DNA from: Pyramidobacter porci
GTDB lineage: Bacteria > Synergistota > Synergistia > Synergistales > Dethiosulfovibrionaceae
DNA: 64,000 bases
Assembly: GCF_009695745.1 (NCBI RefSeq)
Contig: NZ_VUNH01000001.1
Span: 124,001 to 188,000 of the forward strand
Reading direction: 5' to 3'
Shown here: positions 42,061 to 50,164 of the stretch, one piece after another
Layout of the letters: each line of letters begins with the position of its first letter
Numbering within the stretch: position 1 is the stretch's first letter
Made by a program: the position numbers and the translations under genes
The notes under the pieces: model-generated
What the model saw: only the letters and a program-made list of their open reading frames with translations
Database searches by the model: none
Told to the model about the DNA's origin: nothing

Positions 42061-42752
42061 TTATAACACGCTCTTACCTGTGTTTTTATTGTACTGGCCA
42101 ACATAGATATAGGCGTACTCTCGCTGGCTGGACAGTTCGATTTCCTTGCGGAATCCAGAATATGTATGATGCTTCCTGAGAAAAGCTACTTGCCCTGCTG
42201 TTCAGGTCCTTTACTCCCGATACTGGGTTTTGTGCGGGTAGTCCCTGCGTGCCAGCGTCCTGTCGGTGATTGTCTCCTCGGTTCCGATGTGGAATGTGTC
42301 CACCAGACCTGTTGGAGACATAGCCTGTATCCAATACAAGGGAATCAATCTCGATCCCGAAGATATCCGTAATATCGTTTACGACCGTTATGACCATGTT
42401 GATATCAAGGACATTCCCGTTGATATCAAGGACATTCCCGGGGAGAATTCCATACCATACTGGAACTCCGCTCTTCTCATCCAACACGAAGATCAGGCGG
42501 GGCATGATCTCAGGTGAAGAAACACTGCGGCAGTAAAGTGCATTGACAGGATCATCATTGATATCATTTGGGAGCGACGTGGAGTTGACAGCGTAGTCCC
42601 TTCAAAAGTCCAAATCTTTTTTCTAGATATCCCCATGTTGCATATCACAGCCAACACGCTTATCAGAAGGATATCCTCAGGTCGATAGTGGATCCGTTTT
42701 CTGTGTGGAAGTCTTCGATCTCTGCCAGCCATTCCAGAAATGTTTGGTTCAT
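42061..42752 (-). mobile_element. Decayed DDE transposase locus (ISAs1-like start, IS1634/IS4-like body)
   Basis: Reading down the minus strand from ATG at 42752: MNQTFLEWLAEIED, then in another frame HRKRIHYRPEDILLISVLAV, an ISAs1-like N terminus. Next come DYAVNSTSLPNDINDDP, MPRLIFVLDEKSGVPVWYG, ILPGNVLDIN and IDSLVLDTGYVSNRS, and after another shift FRKEIELSSQREYAYIYVGQ up to a stop at 42061-42063. These match the catalytic body of IS1634/IS4-type transposases. At least three frameshifts and a tandem duplication make it non-functional. Whether it is one degraded element or two joined ones is unclear. Confidence 0.78.
42398..42439. repeat. 21-bp perfect tandem duplication
   Basis: GTTGATATCAAGGACATTCC plus one more C occurs twice head to tail (42398-42418 and 42419-42439). 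In the transposase frame it duplicates seven residues, giving GNVLDINGNVLDIN. An in-frame slip inside an already decaying gene. Confidence 0.95.
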
Positions 42753-43071
42753 TCTTTTGTCTCCTATCGGGGGGCTTGGCGTTGCTTTCATTCTACTGTA
42801 GGAGGCTTTCTTGAGATGGACTGCTTTTTTGGGGTCTGCTTTCTCCTTCCTTTTGTTGCTTCTCATGGCTTACAGGCGCTTTGCACGAGCGCTTTTTCGT
42901 AAGCGATCGTCTTGGTGGTCCCCTAGTAGGTGACATGATCGTCGGGAAATTTGCCTGGACTCCCTCGCAACGGCAGTGAGGTCGCAAATATGAACTGGCG
43001 GAAAACGATATTTTTAGTCAATTATAAATATTTAGTTTTTCATTTTATGCATTGGTTTCAGAAAAAAAGTG
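42753..43071. other. AT-rich gap before nifJ, no supported gene
   Basis: Some open frames exist but none has a ribosome site or recognisable translation. Bases 43010-43070 are very AT-rich and lead into the nifJ -10 element. The 123 bases between the AraC-family gene and the transposase relic (41938-42060) likewise show nothing I can name. Confidence 0.5.
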
Positions 43072-43077
43072 TATAAT
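43072..43077 (+). promoter_or_regulatory. Candidate -10 element for nifJ
   Basis: A perfect TATAAT in AT-rich sequence, about 90 bases upstream of the nifJ start. No good -35 is present at 15-18 bases, so an activator may be needed. Confidence 0.5.
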
Positions 43078-43167
43078 TTGAGCGTGTAGGATCCTTGGAA
43101 ATAAAACCAAAAACAGATGCGGCAGAGGGACAAGTCAGGGAATCGTAACAAAAAGGGGGAGACTGAA

Positions 43168-46100
43168 ATGGCAAAGCAGATCATGACGATTGACGGCAAC
43201 GAAGCGGCAGCGCACGTGTCTTATGCCTTTACCGAAGTGGCGACGATTTATCCAATCACGCCTTCTTCACCGATGGCGGAACATGTGGACGAATGGTCAG
43301 CGCGCGGTCGGAAAAACTTGTTCGGTCAGCGTGTCCATTTGATGGAGATGCAGGCCGAGTTCGGCGCGGCGGCTGCCATGCATGGGGCGCTGGAATCGGG
43401 CGCGCTTGCCACGTCCTATACGGCGTCGCAGGGGTTGATGCTGATGATTCCGCCGATGTATCGCATTGCCGGTCAGTTGATGCCGGGCGTGCTGCATGTC
43501 AGCGCACGGACGGTCGGCACTCACGCATTTTCGATTTTCGGCGATCATTCCGACGTCATGGCCGTACGGCAGACGGGCTTTGCCATGCTGTCTTCGGGCA
43601 GCGTGCAGGAAGTGGCCGACCTGGCGGCTGTGCCGCATCTCGCGGCGATTGCCGGCAGCGTGCCTTCCGTGCATTTTTTCGACGGCTTCCGTACTTCTCA
43701 TGAAATTCAGAAAATCGAGATGCTGTCATACGACGATTTTGGTGAGATGCTGGATAAAGAAGCGCTTCTGGCTTTCCGCAAGAGATCTCTTAACAGCGAC
43801 CGGCCGGTGCAGCGCAGCACCGTCCAGAATCCCGACGTGCTTTTCCAGGCGCGGGAAGCCTGCAATCGTTACTACCTGCGCATGCCTTACATTGTGCAGT
43901 CTTACATGAATCGCATCAACGCCCTGACGGGCCGCAGTTACCACCTTTTCGACTATTATGGCGATCCTCGCGCGGAGCGGGTCGTTATCGCGATGGGGTC
44001 AGTTTCGGGATGCCTTCAGGAAGTTGTTGACGAGCTGCGCTCACATGGCCAGAAAGTGGGTTTCCTGCAAGTCCATCTTTATCGGCCCTTTTCTGCGGAG
44101 CATTTCCTTACCGCTCTGCCGGGAAGCGTGCGCTGCGTGACCGTGCTCGATCGTACCAAAGAGGCCGGCGCACCGGGCGAGCCTCTGTACGAAGACGTTT
44201 GCTCGACGCTCTCCAATGTTTCCACGGCGCCGATGATCATCGCCGGGCGCTACGGGCTGTCTTCCAAAGATGTCACTCCGGCGCAGATGATTGCCGTGTT
44301 TGACAATATGGATTCGGTCCAGCCCAAGAATCATTTCACGATCGGCATCAAGGACGACGTGACCTATCATTCGCTGGAACTCGGCCCCAATATCGTTACC
44401 GAGAGCGAAGGCACCGTGGCCTGCAAGTTTTGGGGACTTGGTTCCGATGGGACCGTGGGAGCCAACAAGAACTCCATCAAGATTATTGGCGACAACACCG
44501 ACCAATACGTTCAAGCTTATTTTGAATACGACACGAAGAAATCCGGAAGCGTGACGAGATCGCATCTTCGCTTCGGACGGCTGCCGATCCGCTCCACTTA
44601 TCTGGTCACACAGGCCGATTTCGTTGCCTGTCATGTGCAAGCCTACATCAGCAAGTACAATGTCTCGGGCGAACTGAAAGACGGCGCTACCTTCCTGCTC
44701 AACTGCGCCTGGAAACCGGAAGATCTGGAGCGGCATCTTCCCGCTTCCGTCAAACGGGATCTGGCTCGTAAGCATATCAACTTCTACATTATCGACGCCA
44801 CCCGCATCGCCATGGAAATCGGCATGGGAAACCGCACAAATTCCGTGCTACAGTCGGCGTTTTTCAAGCTGTCAGGCATCCTGCCCTTCGAGGATGCCGT
44901 GAAGTACATGAAAGAGGCGATCAAGAATACTTACGGCGCGAAGGGCGACAAGGTTCTTCGCATGAACTACGAAGCTGTCGACCGTGGCGGCGCCAGCGTA
45001 ATCCGCATTGAAGTGCCTGCGGAATGGGCAAACGCCGAAGATAAGGCAACGGAAGAACGTGTTGATCCTTTGCTTCCCGATTATATCCGCAGAGTGCTGA
45101 TTCCTGTCAACAGTCTGAGGGGCGACGACATTCCCGTCAGCGTTTTTGTCGACGCGGCCGACGGCACGGTGCCGCTGGGAACCTCCAAGTATGAAAAACG
45201 CGGCACGGCGGTGATGGTGCCGGAGTGGAATCCGGAGCGCTGCATTCAATGCAACATGTGTTCTTTTGTTTGCCCGCATGCGGCCATCCGACCTTTCCTG
45301 CTGAACGAATCAGAGGCGATGAATGCGCCGGAAAACTTTGAAACGGTTAATGCTCGCGGTCTGAAAAACGCTCAAGGCCTGAAGTTCCGCATCCAGCTCA
45401 GCGCTCTTGATTGCGTCGGTTGCGGCAGCTGCGCCGAAGTCTGTCCGGCCAAGGAGAAAGCACTCGTGATGAAGTTGCTTGAGACCCAGCTGTCTCAGCA
45501 GAAAAACTGGGATTATGCGCTGACACTCTCGCCGAAAGTGAATCCGATGGACAAATTCACCGTCAAAGGCAGCCAGTTCGAGCAACCGTTGCTTGAATTT
45601 TCGGGGGCCTGTGCGGGGTGCGGCGAGACCCCCTACATGAAAGCCATGACGCAGCTTTTCGGCGACCGCATGTACATCGCCAATGCCACAGGCTGCACTC
45701 AGGCCTGGGGCGCGGCCTGTCCCTGTGTGCCGTATACGAAGAACAACCGCGGCCATGGGCCGGCGTTCTCCAATTCGCTGTTCGAAAATAACGCCGAATT
45801 CAGCCTTGGCATGTGCCTGGCCGTCCAGCAGCAGCGCGAGCACCTGCTGATGACTGTCGAAAAGCTGCTCGGCGGTAAGACCGGCGATCCCGAACTGATT
45901 CGGGCACTGCAGGAATGGAAAGATCATTACCGCGAGGGCGAAGGCAGCAGGGCGTACAGCGACGCGGTGGAGACGGCAGCCAAAATCGCGTACGCTCGCG
46001 GCGAGGACAGTCTGGAGTTGCGTGACCTGCTGAACAACACCGAGCACCTTGTCAAAAAGTCCATGTGGATGTACGGAGGCGACGGCTGGGCCTATGATAT

Positions 46101-46725
46101 CGGCTTTGGCGGTCTCGACCATGTGCTCGCGAATGGCCCTGACGTAAACGTTCTGGTCGTGGATACGGAAGTCTATTCTAATACGGGAGGCCAGTCTTCA
46201 AAAGCCACCCCAGTGGCGGCTGTCGCGCAGTTTGCCAGCTCCGGCAAGAAGACCGGCAAAAAAGATCTGGGGCTGATGGCTATGAGTTATGGCAACGTCT
46301 ACGTCGCTCAAGTCGCCATGGGAGCCGATCCCGCTCATTTCATCAAAGTTCTGAAAGAGGCGGAGTCATATGACGGACCATCGCTGATCATTGCCTATGC
46401 GCCCTGCATTAACCACGGCATCGTCAAGGGAATGAGCTATGCGATGCCCGAGAGCAAGTTGGCCGTGCAATCCGGCTATTGGCATCTGTACCGCTACGAT
46501 CCGCGCCGTGCCGCGAAGGGGGAGAATCCTTTCGTCCTGGACTCCAAAAAGCCCACGATTCCGCTACGCGATTTCCTCATGGGCGAAGTTCGCTACGCGG
46601 CGCTTGGCCGAACGTTCCCCGAGGAAGCCGCTCGCCTTCTGGCAATGGCGGAAGTTCAGGCAGACGCGAAGTATCGACGTTATGCGGCGATGGCCGAGTC
46701 AGGAAAGATTTCCGTTACCGCCTGA
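43168..46725 (+). CDS. nifJ: Pyruvate:ferredoxin (flavodoxin) oxidoreductase
   Basis: A single-chain PFOR of 1185 residues; oxidises pyruvate to acetyl-CoA and CO2, reducing ferredoxin. Domain I starts DGNEAAAHVSYAFTEVATIY with the YPITPSSPMAEHVDEW motif. Two [4Fe-4S] motifs lie near 690-760: CIQCNMCSFVCPHAA and CVGCGSCAEVCPA. The C-terminal TPP domain has CAGCGETPYMKAM with a proximal-cluster Cys, ATGCTQAWGAACPCVPYT, GDGWAYDIGFGGLDHVL and NTGGQSSKATPVAA. The start is ATG after AAGGGGGAGACTGAA; the frame is open upstream without a signal. Complete and central to energy metabolism here. Confidence 0.97.
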   Translation: MAKQIMTIDGNEAAAHVSYAFTEVATIYPITPSSPMAEHVDEWSARGRKNLFGQRVHLMEMQAEFGAAAAMHGALESGALATSYTASQGLMLMIPPMYRIAGQLMPGVLHVSARTVGTHAFSIFGDHSDVMAVRQTGFAMLSSGSVQEVADLAAVPHLAAIAGSVPSVHFFDGFRTSHEIQKIEMLSYDDFGEMLDKEALLAFRKRSLNSDRPVQRSTVQNPDVLFQAREACNRYYLRMPYIVQSYMNRINALTGRSYHLFDYYGDPRAERVVIAMGSVSGCLQEVVDELRSHGQKVGFLQVHLYRPFSAEHFLTALPGSVRCVTVLDRTKEAGAPGEPLYEDVCSTLSNVSTAPMIIAGRYGLSSKDVTPAQMIAVFDNMDSVQPKNHFTIGIKDDVTYHSLELGPNIVTESEGTVACKFWGLGSDGTVGANKNSIKIIGDNTDQYVQAYFEYDTKKSGSVTRSHLRFGRLPIRSTYLVTQADFVACHVQAYISKYNVSGELKDGATFLLNCAWKPEDLERHLPASVKRDLARKHINFYIIDATRIAMEIGMGNRTNSVLQSAFFKLSGILPFEDAVKYMKEAIKNTYGAKGDKVLRMNYEAVDRGGASVIRIEVPAEWANAEDKATEERVDPLLPDYIRRVLIPVNSLRGDDIPVSVFVDAADGTVPLGTSKYEKRGTAVMVPEWNPERCIQCNMCSFVCPHAAIRPFLLNESEAMNAPENFETVNARGLKNAQGLKFRIQLSALDCVGCGSCAEVCPAKEKALVMKLLETQLSQQKNWDYALTLSPKVNPMDKFTVKGSQFEQPLLEFSGACAGCGETPYMKAMTQLFGDRMYIANATGCTQAWGAACPCVPYTKNNRGHGPAFSNSLFENNAEFSLGMCLAVQQQREHLLMTVEKLLGGKTGDPELIRALQEWKDHYREGEGSRAYSDAVETAAKIAYARGEDSLELRDLLNNTEHLVKKSMWMYGGDGWAYDIGFGGLDHVLANGPDVNVLVVDTEVYSNTGGQSSKATPVAAVAQFASSGKKTGKKDLGLMAMSYGNVYVAQVAMGADPAHFIKVLKEAESYDGPSLIIAYAPCINHGIVKGMSYAMPESKLAVQSGYWHLYRYDPRRAAKGENPFVLDSKKPTIPLRDFLMGEVRYAALGRTFPEEAARLLAMAEVQADAKYRRYAAMAESGKISVTA

Positions 46726-46773
46726 GCTCGAGAGATTTTAATCCTGATTCTCGAGAGAAACGACAAATGAATG

Positions 46774-46869
46774 CCCCATCCTCCGCGGAAAGTCCAGTCG
46801 CTCAGGACTATCCCGACCGCTGTGCGGTCTGCGCAACTCGCTTTGTGGATTTCTCCCCGCGGAGGGGGG
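46774..46869 (+). ncRNA. Predicted four-way-junction structured RNA
   Basis: An outer stem of 13 bp: CCCC (46774-46777) with GGGG (46866-46869), a 2-base AT bulge, then CCTCCGCGG (46780-46788) with CCGCGGAGG (46857-46865). Inside are three hairpins: AGTCC/GGACT (46791-46809), GACCGC-TGT-GCGGTC (46815-46829) and CGCAA/TTGTG (46832-46847, one G-U). Together they make a compact junction, followed by a terminator. It lies 48 bases after the nifJ stop. It matches no riboswitch class or housekeeping RNA I can recall. Folding was done by eye. Confidence 0.4.
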
Positions 46870-46897
46870 AGAACATTCATCAGCAATATCCACGGCA

Positions 46898-46937
46898 GGA
46901 GTCTCTGTCCCCGCAAGGAGACTCGGGCTCCTTTTTT
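46898..46937 (+). terminator. Terminator with an alternative pairing
   Basis: AAGGAG (46915-46920), loop ACTCGGG, CTCCTT (46928-46933) with a run of six T (46932-46937). The 5' arm can instead pair in GAGTCTC (46899-46905) with GAGACTC (46918-46924). The two helices are mutually exclusive, the layout of an attenuator. It may equally be just the nifJ terminator. Confidence 0.6.
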
Positions 46938-46970
46938 GCGATCGCGCGTGATGCAAAGGAACGATGCTGC

Positions 46971-47195
46971 TTGGTACGTGCTGGCGCGATTGTCACACAG
47001 CCGTTTTGCTCCCTTTGCCAGGGACGTGGCAGCGGTTTGCTGAGCGATGGCGAAATCGTGCTCGGGTCCCATAATCGCAATTTCCTTGGCCGCATGGGCT
47101 CCGCCAAGTCATTGATCTTCCTCGGCTCACCGGCCACAGTCGCCGCTTCGGCGCTGCGCGGGAAGATTACCGATCCTCGGGAAGTGCTCGAGTAA
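46971..47195 (+). pseudogene. Truncated aconitase/isopropylmalate-dehydratase large-subunit remnant
   Basis: The reading frame LVRAGAIVTQPFCSLCQGRG, then GSGLLSDGEIVLGS, then HNRNFLGRMGSAKS, then PATVAASALRGKITDPREVL, ending in TAA, is the C-terminal part of a LeuC/HacA/DmdA-type dehydratase. The NRNFxGRMG motif and one CxxC of the Fe-S ligands (CSLC) are intact. About 350 N-terminal residues are absent, and a terminator hairpin sits where they should be. There is no start signal. No small-subunit gene follows. Confidence 0.75.
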
Positions 47196-47256
47196 CCATG
47201 GAGCGTCCCCCGCAGGGCGGCGAAAATCAGCAGAAAATACGTTGTGATAGATCAAT

Positions 47257-47292
47257 GGACCTTCCTGCCAAGCGGGGAAGGTCCGCTTTTTT
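47257..47292 (+). terminator. Rho-independent terminator
   Basis: GGACCTTCC, loop of ten bases, GGAAGGTCC, then GCTTTTTTATC. About 60 bases after the aconitase-family remnant. Confidence 0.85.
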
Positions 47293-47370
47293 ATCGAGAG
47301 GGGTGGATGCCTTCGACCGTAATATTGGCTTTTCATCTGACTTTCAATCAAAAAGCATAATCGAGAATCG

Positions 47371-47400
47371 GGATCAATGAAAAACCTCATTGATCCTTTT
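47371..47400 (+). terminator. Second terminator-like hairpin
   Basis: GGATCAATGA, loop AAAACC, TCATTGATCC, then TTTT. There is no intact gene between it and the preceding terminator, another sign of gene loss here. Confidence 0.6.
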
Positions 47401-47847
47401 GTCTTTCGCGTGGGTCATATCCTTCTCTATAAAGGGCGAAAAAATAAATTCTACTATTGAGAATTGTTAAAAAATAAATTGTCGACAACCTGCGAGATGC
47501 GATGATAACGGAAAGTTCACTCATTAAAATCTTAAAATAAATTATTATCGGTAAATTGCAGGGGCTGGAATTATTAAAATAATAAGGTAGAATGAAGATA
47601 GAAAAGATACGGAGGGCGTCAGTTTGGAGGATGAGAGTTTGCGTCATGTTTCGCAAAAACTGATCGACACGCAAGACAAAGGTCTGTAACGTATCTTCGC
47701 GTGCTTTATGTCGCGGATCTTACGATAGTTTTTATTATCTTTCATCGTTCCTTGTTGAAAATAATGACTGCGCCCATGGCTGAGCAAATAGCATGACATG
47801 CATTACAGAGGAAACTTTTCTTTGCAAAAACACAGGGGAGGATAAAA
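47401..47847. other. AT-rich gap, at most a 21-codon open frame
   Basis: Markedly AT-rich up to about 47600. A short frame TTG 47624 to TAA 47689 (MEDESLRHVSQKLIDTQDKG...) follows GGAGGGCGTCAG. It may be the beginning of a lost gene, because its start looks initiation-competent while it stops after 21 codons. ATTATTAAAATAAT near 47570 is a small palindrome. The promoter for the next gene is probably in 47690-47800, but I cannot place it. Confidence 0.4.
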
Positions 47848-48681
47848 ATGCCTGTTGACATGCGGCTTTTCAAGGATCTGATCCAGCGTTACGAGTGGCC
47901 TAAAGCGATAGCGGTCACGGGCGCTCTGGGGTCCGGAAAAACTGAATGGGTCCTCAATCTTGCTCTGGGCTTGAAGATGATTGAGGAAAAGGTGACGATT
48001 GCTGACGCTGACATCATCAATCCATATTTCTGCATCCGACAGGTCGTCAATGCGCTGGAAAACAAGGGGTTTACTGTTTTGACCGCACCGGGGCAGGCTA
48101 AATGGGCGGATATGCCGGTCGTCAGTGCGGAGGTTGACTGGGCCTTGTCGTCCCCCGGCAAGCTGATGATCGACATCGGCGGTGACGCTGAGGGCGCGCT
48201 GGCGCTGAAACAGTTTCAGAAGCGCATCATTCAGGCGGGGTACCTGCTTGTGCTTGTCGTGAACGCTTTTCGTCCTCAGACGTGCACCGTGGAGAAGATT
48301 GAATTGATGTGCCGCCGCATGGAGGAAATCTGCGGGCTGAAGGTCGGCGCCTTGATCAGCAATTCGCATTTGATGGGCGAAACGACGGTGGAAACCGTAA
48401 CGGAAGGATATCAGCTTGTTCAAAATGCGGCGCGGCGCATGGGGTTGCCTCTGCTTTATGCGGGAACGTCGCCGGAGCTCTACGACGACACCGTGAAAGC
48501 GTTGGCCGGGGAAAGAGTTCCCGTCTGGCCCGTCTCCAGATATATGCTTCTTCCCTGGGAACCCGGCGCGATCTGGGCGACCGGCTTTCCTGCAAGGCAT
48601 CATGCGGGCCGTATCTTTCGGGAAAAAGGAGAATCTCCCTTCCAGAATCTGGGGAGAGGAATTCCGCCGGAAAATTTCTGA
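47848..48681 (+). CDS. P-loop ATPase associated with the 2-oxoacid oxidoreductase cluster
   Basis: 277 residues. Walker A is VTGALGSGKTEWVLNLAL (near 23-40); TIADADIINPYFCIRQ is the DxD-type switch of SIMIBI/ParA-like NTPases; SSPGKLMIDIGGDAEGA is the Walker B region. LVLVVNAFRPQTC and GALISNSHLMGETT resemble the CobQ/MinD NKxD region. It precedes the vor/kor genes on the same strand by about 180 bases that contain a weak hairpin (48766-48793). A role in cofactor or Fe-S maturation of that enzyme is inference; no family name is certain. The start is ATG after GGGGAGGATAAAA. Confidence 0.7.
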   Translation: MPVDMRLFKDLIQRYEWPKAIAVTGALGSGKTEWVLNLALGLKMIEEKVTIADADIINPYFCIRQVVNALENKGFTVLTAPGQAKWADMPVVSAEVDWALSSPGKLMIDIGGDAEGALALKQFQKRIIQAGYLLVLVVNAFRPQTCTVEKIELMCRRMEEICGLKVGALISNSHLMGETTVETVTEGYQLVQNAARRMGLPLLYAGTSPELYDDTVKALAGERVPVWPVSRYMLLPWEPGAIWATGFPARHHAGRIFREKGESPFQNLGRGIPPENF

Positions 48682-48865
48682 CTCTGTTTTTCAATGAAAA
48701 GGCGTCATGGGGCAAAAAACGTGCGTCACGACGCGAAGCGAGTCCTTTACTTTAGGACGCGCTCTGAAAAGGACAAAAAAACTTCTCCTTTTCAACGAAA
48801 AACAGTACGACGCGGTTCGCGGAAGATCTTTCAGGGCAGCAATGATTTTAAAGGGGGTTGTATAA

Positions 48866-49081
48866 ATGGCAAAGGGGAGAATTACGGTAGCGGAGGAATA
48901 CTGCAAGAGCTGCGGACTGTGCGTTGACGCATGTCCGAAGAAAGTGCTCCGCATTTCGGACCACTTGAACGTCAAGGGGTATCGTCCTGTGGAGCAGTAC
49001 CGAGAAGGCTGCATCGGCTGCGCATTGTGCGCGATGACATGCCCTGACGCAGTCATTGAAGTTTTCCGCGAGAACGCATAA
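48866..49081 (+). CDS. 2-oxoacid:ferredoxin oxidoreductase, ferredoxin (delta) subunit
   Basis: 71 residues with two [4Fe-4S] motifs, CKSCGLCVDACPKKVL and CIGCALCAMTCPDAVI, the typical delta subunit of four-subunit VOR/KOR enzymes. It passes electrons from the TPP site to external ferredoxin. First gene of the delta-alpha-beta-gamma operon, 17 bases before the alpha gene. The ATG follows AAAGGGGGTTGTATAA. Confidence 0.9.
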   Translation: MAKGRITVAEEYCKSCGLCVDACPKKVLRISDHLNVKGYRPVEQYREGCIGCALCAMTCPDAVIEVFRENA

Positions 49082-49098
49082 CTGAAGGAGGTTTTATC

Positions 49099-50151
49099 AT
49101 GGCAAAAGTTCTTATGAAGGGCGCCGAAGCCCTTGCCCAGGCCGCAATCAGCGGAGGATGCCGGTACTTCTTTGGTTATCCCATCACGCCTCAGAACGAG
49201 GTCCCCGAATATATGGCGGCGCACCTTCCCGAGGTGGGCGGCGTTTATGTTCAGGGAGAGAGCGAAGTCGCTTCGATCAACATGGTGCTTGGGGCAGCGT
49301 CCACGGGAGCGCAGATTATGACCTCGTCGTCCAGCCCCGGAATTTCGCTGATGTCCGAAGGCCTGAGCTACCTTGCCGCAAATGAATATCCCTGCGTCGT
49401 CATGAACGTGGTGCGCGGCGGTCCAGGTTTGGGCGGTATTCTGCCTTCGCAGTGCGACTACGGTCAGGCTACCCGCGGCGGCGGCAATGGCGATTATCAT
49501 CTGTTTGTGCTGGCGCCGAGCAACCTCCAAGAGGCAGTCGATCTGATCCAGCGTTCCTGGGATTATGCGTTTAAATATATGAATCCTGTCATGATCCTGG
49601 CAGATGGTTTCATGGGGCAGATGATGGAACCGGTAGAGATCAAGGAGCGCGCCGCAGAACGCGGCGACTGGAAGAAATGGGCTGTTGGCTGTTTCAAAGA
49701 GCGCGGAAATAAGCGCACCTTGTTCCACAGCCTGTATCTCGCGGCGGGCCCACTGGAAGAGCACAATAAAGAACTGCAGAAAAAATACGAGTTGATGAAG
49801 CAGGATGCGATGGCCGAGGATTACATGGTCGATGATGCCGAGGTAATCATCACGGCTTTCGGAACCACGGCGCGCATCGTCAAAACGGCGATCATGCACC
49901 TCCGTGCCGAAGGCAAAAAAGTGGGACTGATCCGTCCGATCACGGTCTATCCCTTCCCGGCGGACCACTTCAAAAATTTGCCTGCCACGGTGAGGCACAT
50001 TCTCGACGTGGAAATGAACTGCGGACAGATGATCGATGACGTAAAACTTGCCACGGAATGCCGCTATCCGGTGACGTTTTACGGCCGGTGCGGCGGCTTC
50101 GCTCCTTCCGTTGAAGAAGTGGAAGACGCGTGCAGAAAGCTTTTTGCCTAG
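49099..50151 (+). CDS. vorB: 2-oxoacid:ferredoxin oxidoreductase alpha subunit (VorB type)
   Basis: 350 residues. Pyrimidine-binding TPP domain with YPITPQNEVPEYMAAHL and EVGGVYVQGESEVASINMVL, GAQIMTSSSSPGISLMSEGL, then GGPGLGGILPSQCDYGQATR and the C-terminal domain II (ITAFGTTARIVKTAI, VGLIRPITVYPFPADHF). The pattern fits the branched-chain 2-oxoacid (VOR) or 2-oxoglutarate (KOR) group. In an amino-acid fermenter it would oxidise keto acids from Val/Leu/Ile or glutamate to acyl-CoA. The precise substrate is not decidable from sequence alone. Confidence 0.88.
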   Translation: MAKVLMKGAEALAQAAISGGCRYFFGYPITPQNEVPEYMAAHLPEVGGVYVQGESEVASINMVLGAASTGAQIMTSSSSPGISLMSEGLSYLAANEYPCVVMNVVRGGPGLGGILPSQCDYGQATRGGGNGDYHLFVLAPSNLQEAVDLIQRSWDYAFKYMNPVMILADGFMGQMMEPVEIKERAAERGDWKKWAVGCFKERGNKRTLFHSLYLAAGPLEEHNKELQKKYELMKQDAMAEDYMVDDAEVIITAFGTTARIVKTAIMHLRAEGKKVGLIRPITVYPFPADHFKNLPATVRHILDVEMNCGQMIDDVKLATECRYPVTFYGRCGGFAPSVEEVEDACRKLFA

Positions 50152-50164
50152 GGGGGAAAACGGA

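Noticed and set aside
46789-46809. GGAAAGTCC near the junction RNA recalls the conserved GAGGAAAGTCC of RNase P RNA.
   Set aside because: The rest of the RNase P core (about 350 bases with its other conserved regions) is absent; the terminator comes after roughly 160 bases.
46479-46970. Continuous plus-strand frame running from inside nifJ into the aconitase-like remnant, which would make a 238-residue protein.
   Set aside because: The first part is an out-of-frame shadow of nifJ, the middle is the structured RNA and terminator, and only the last 74 codons look like protein.
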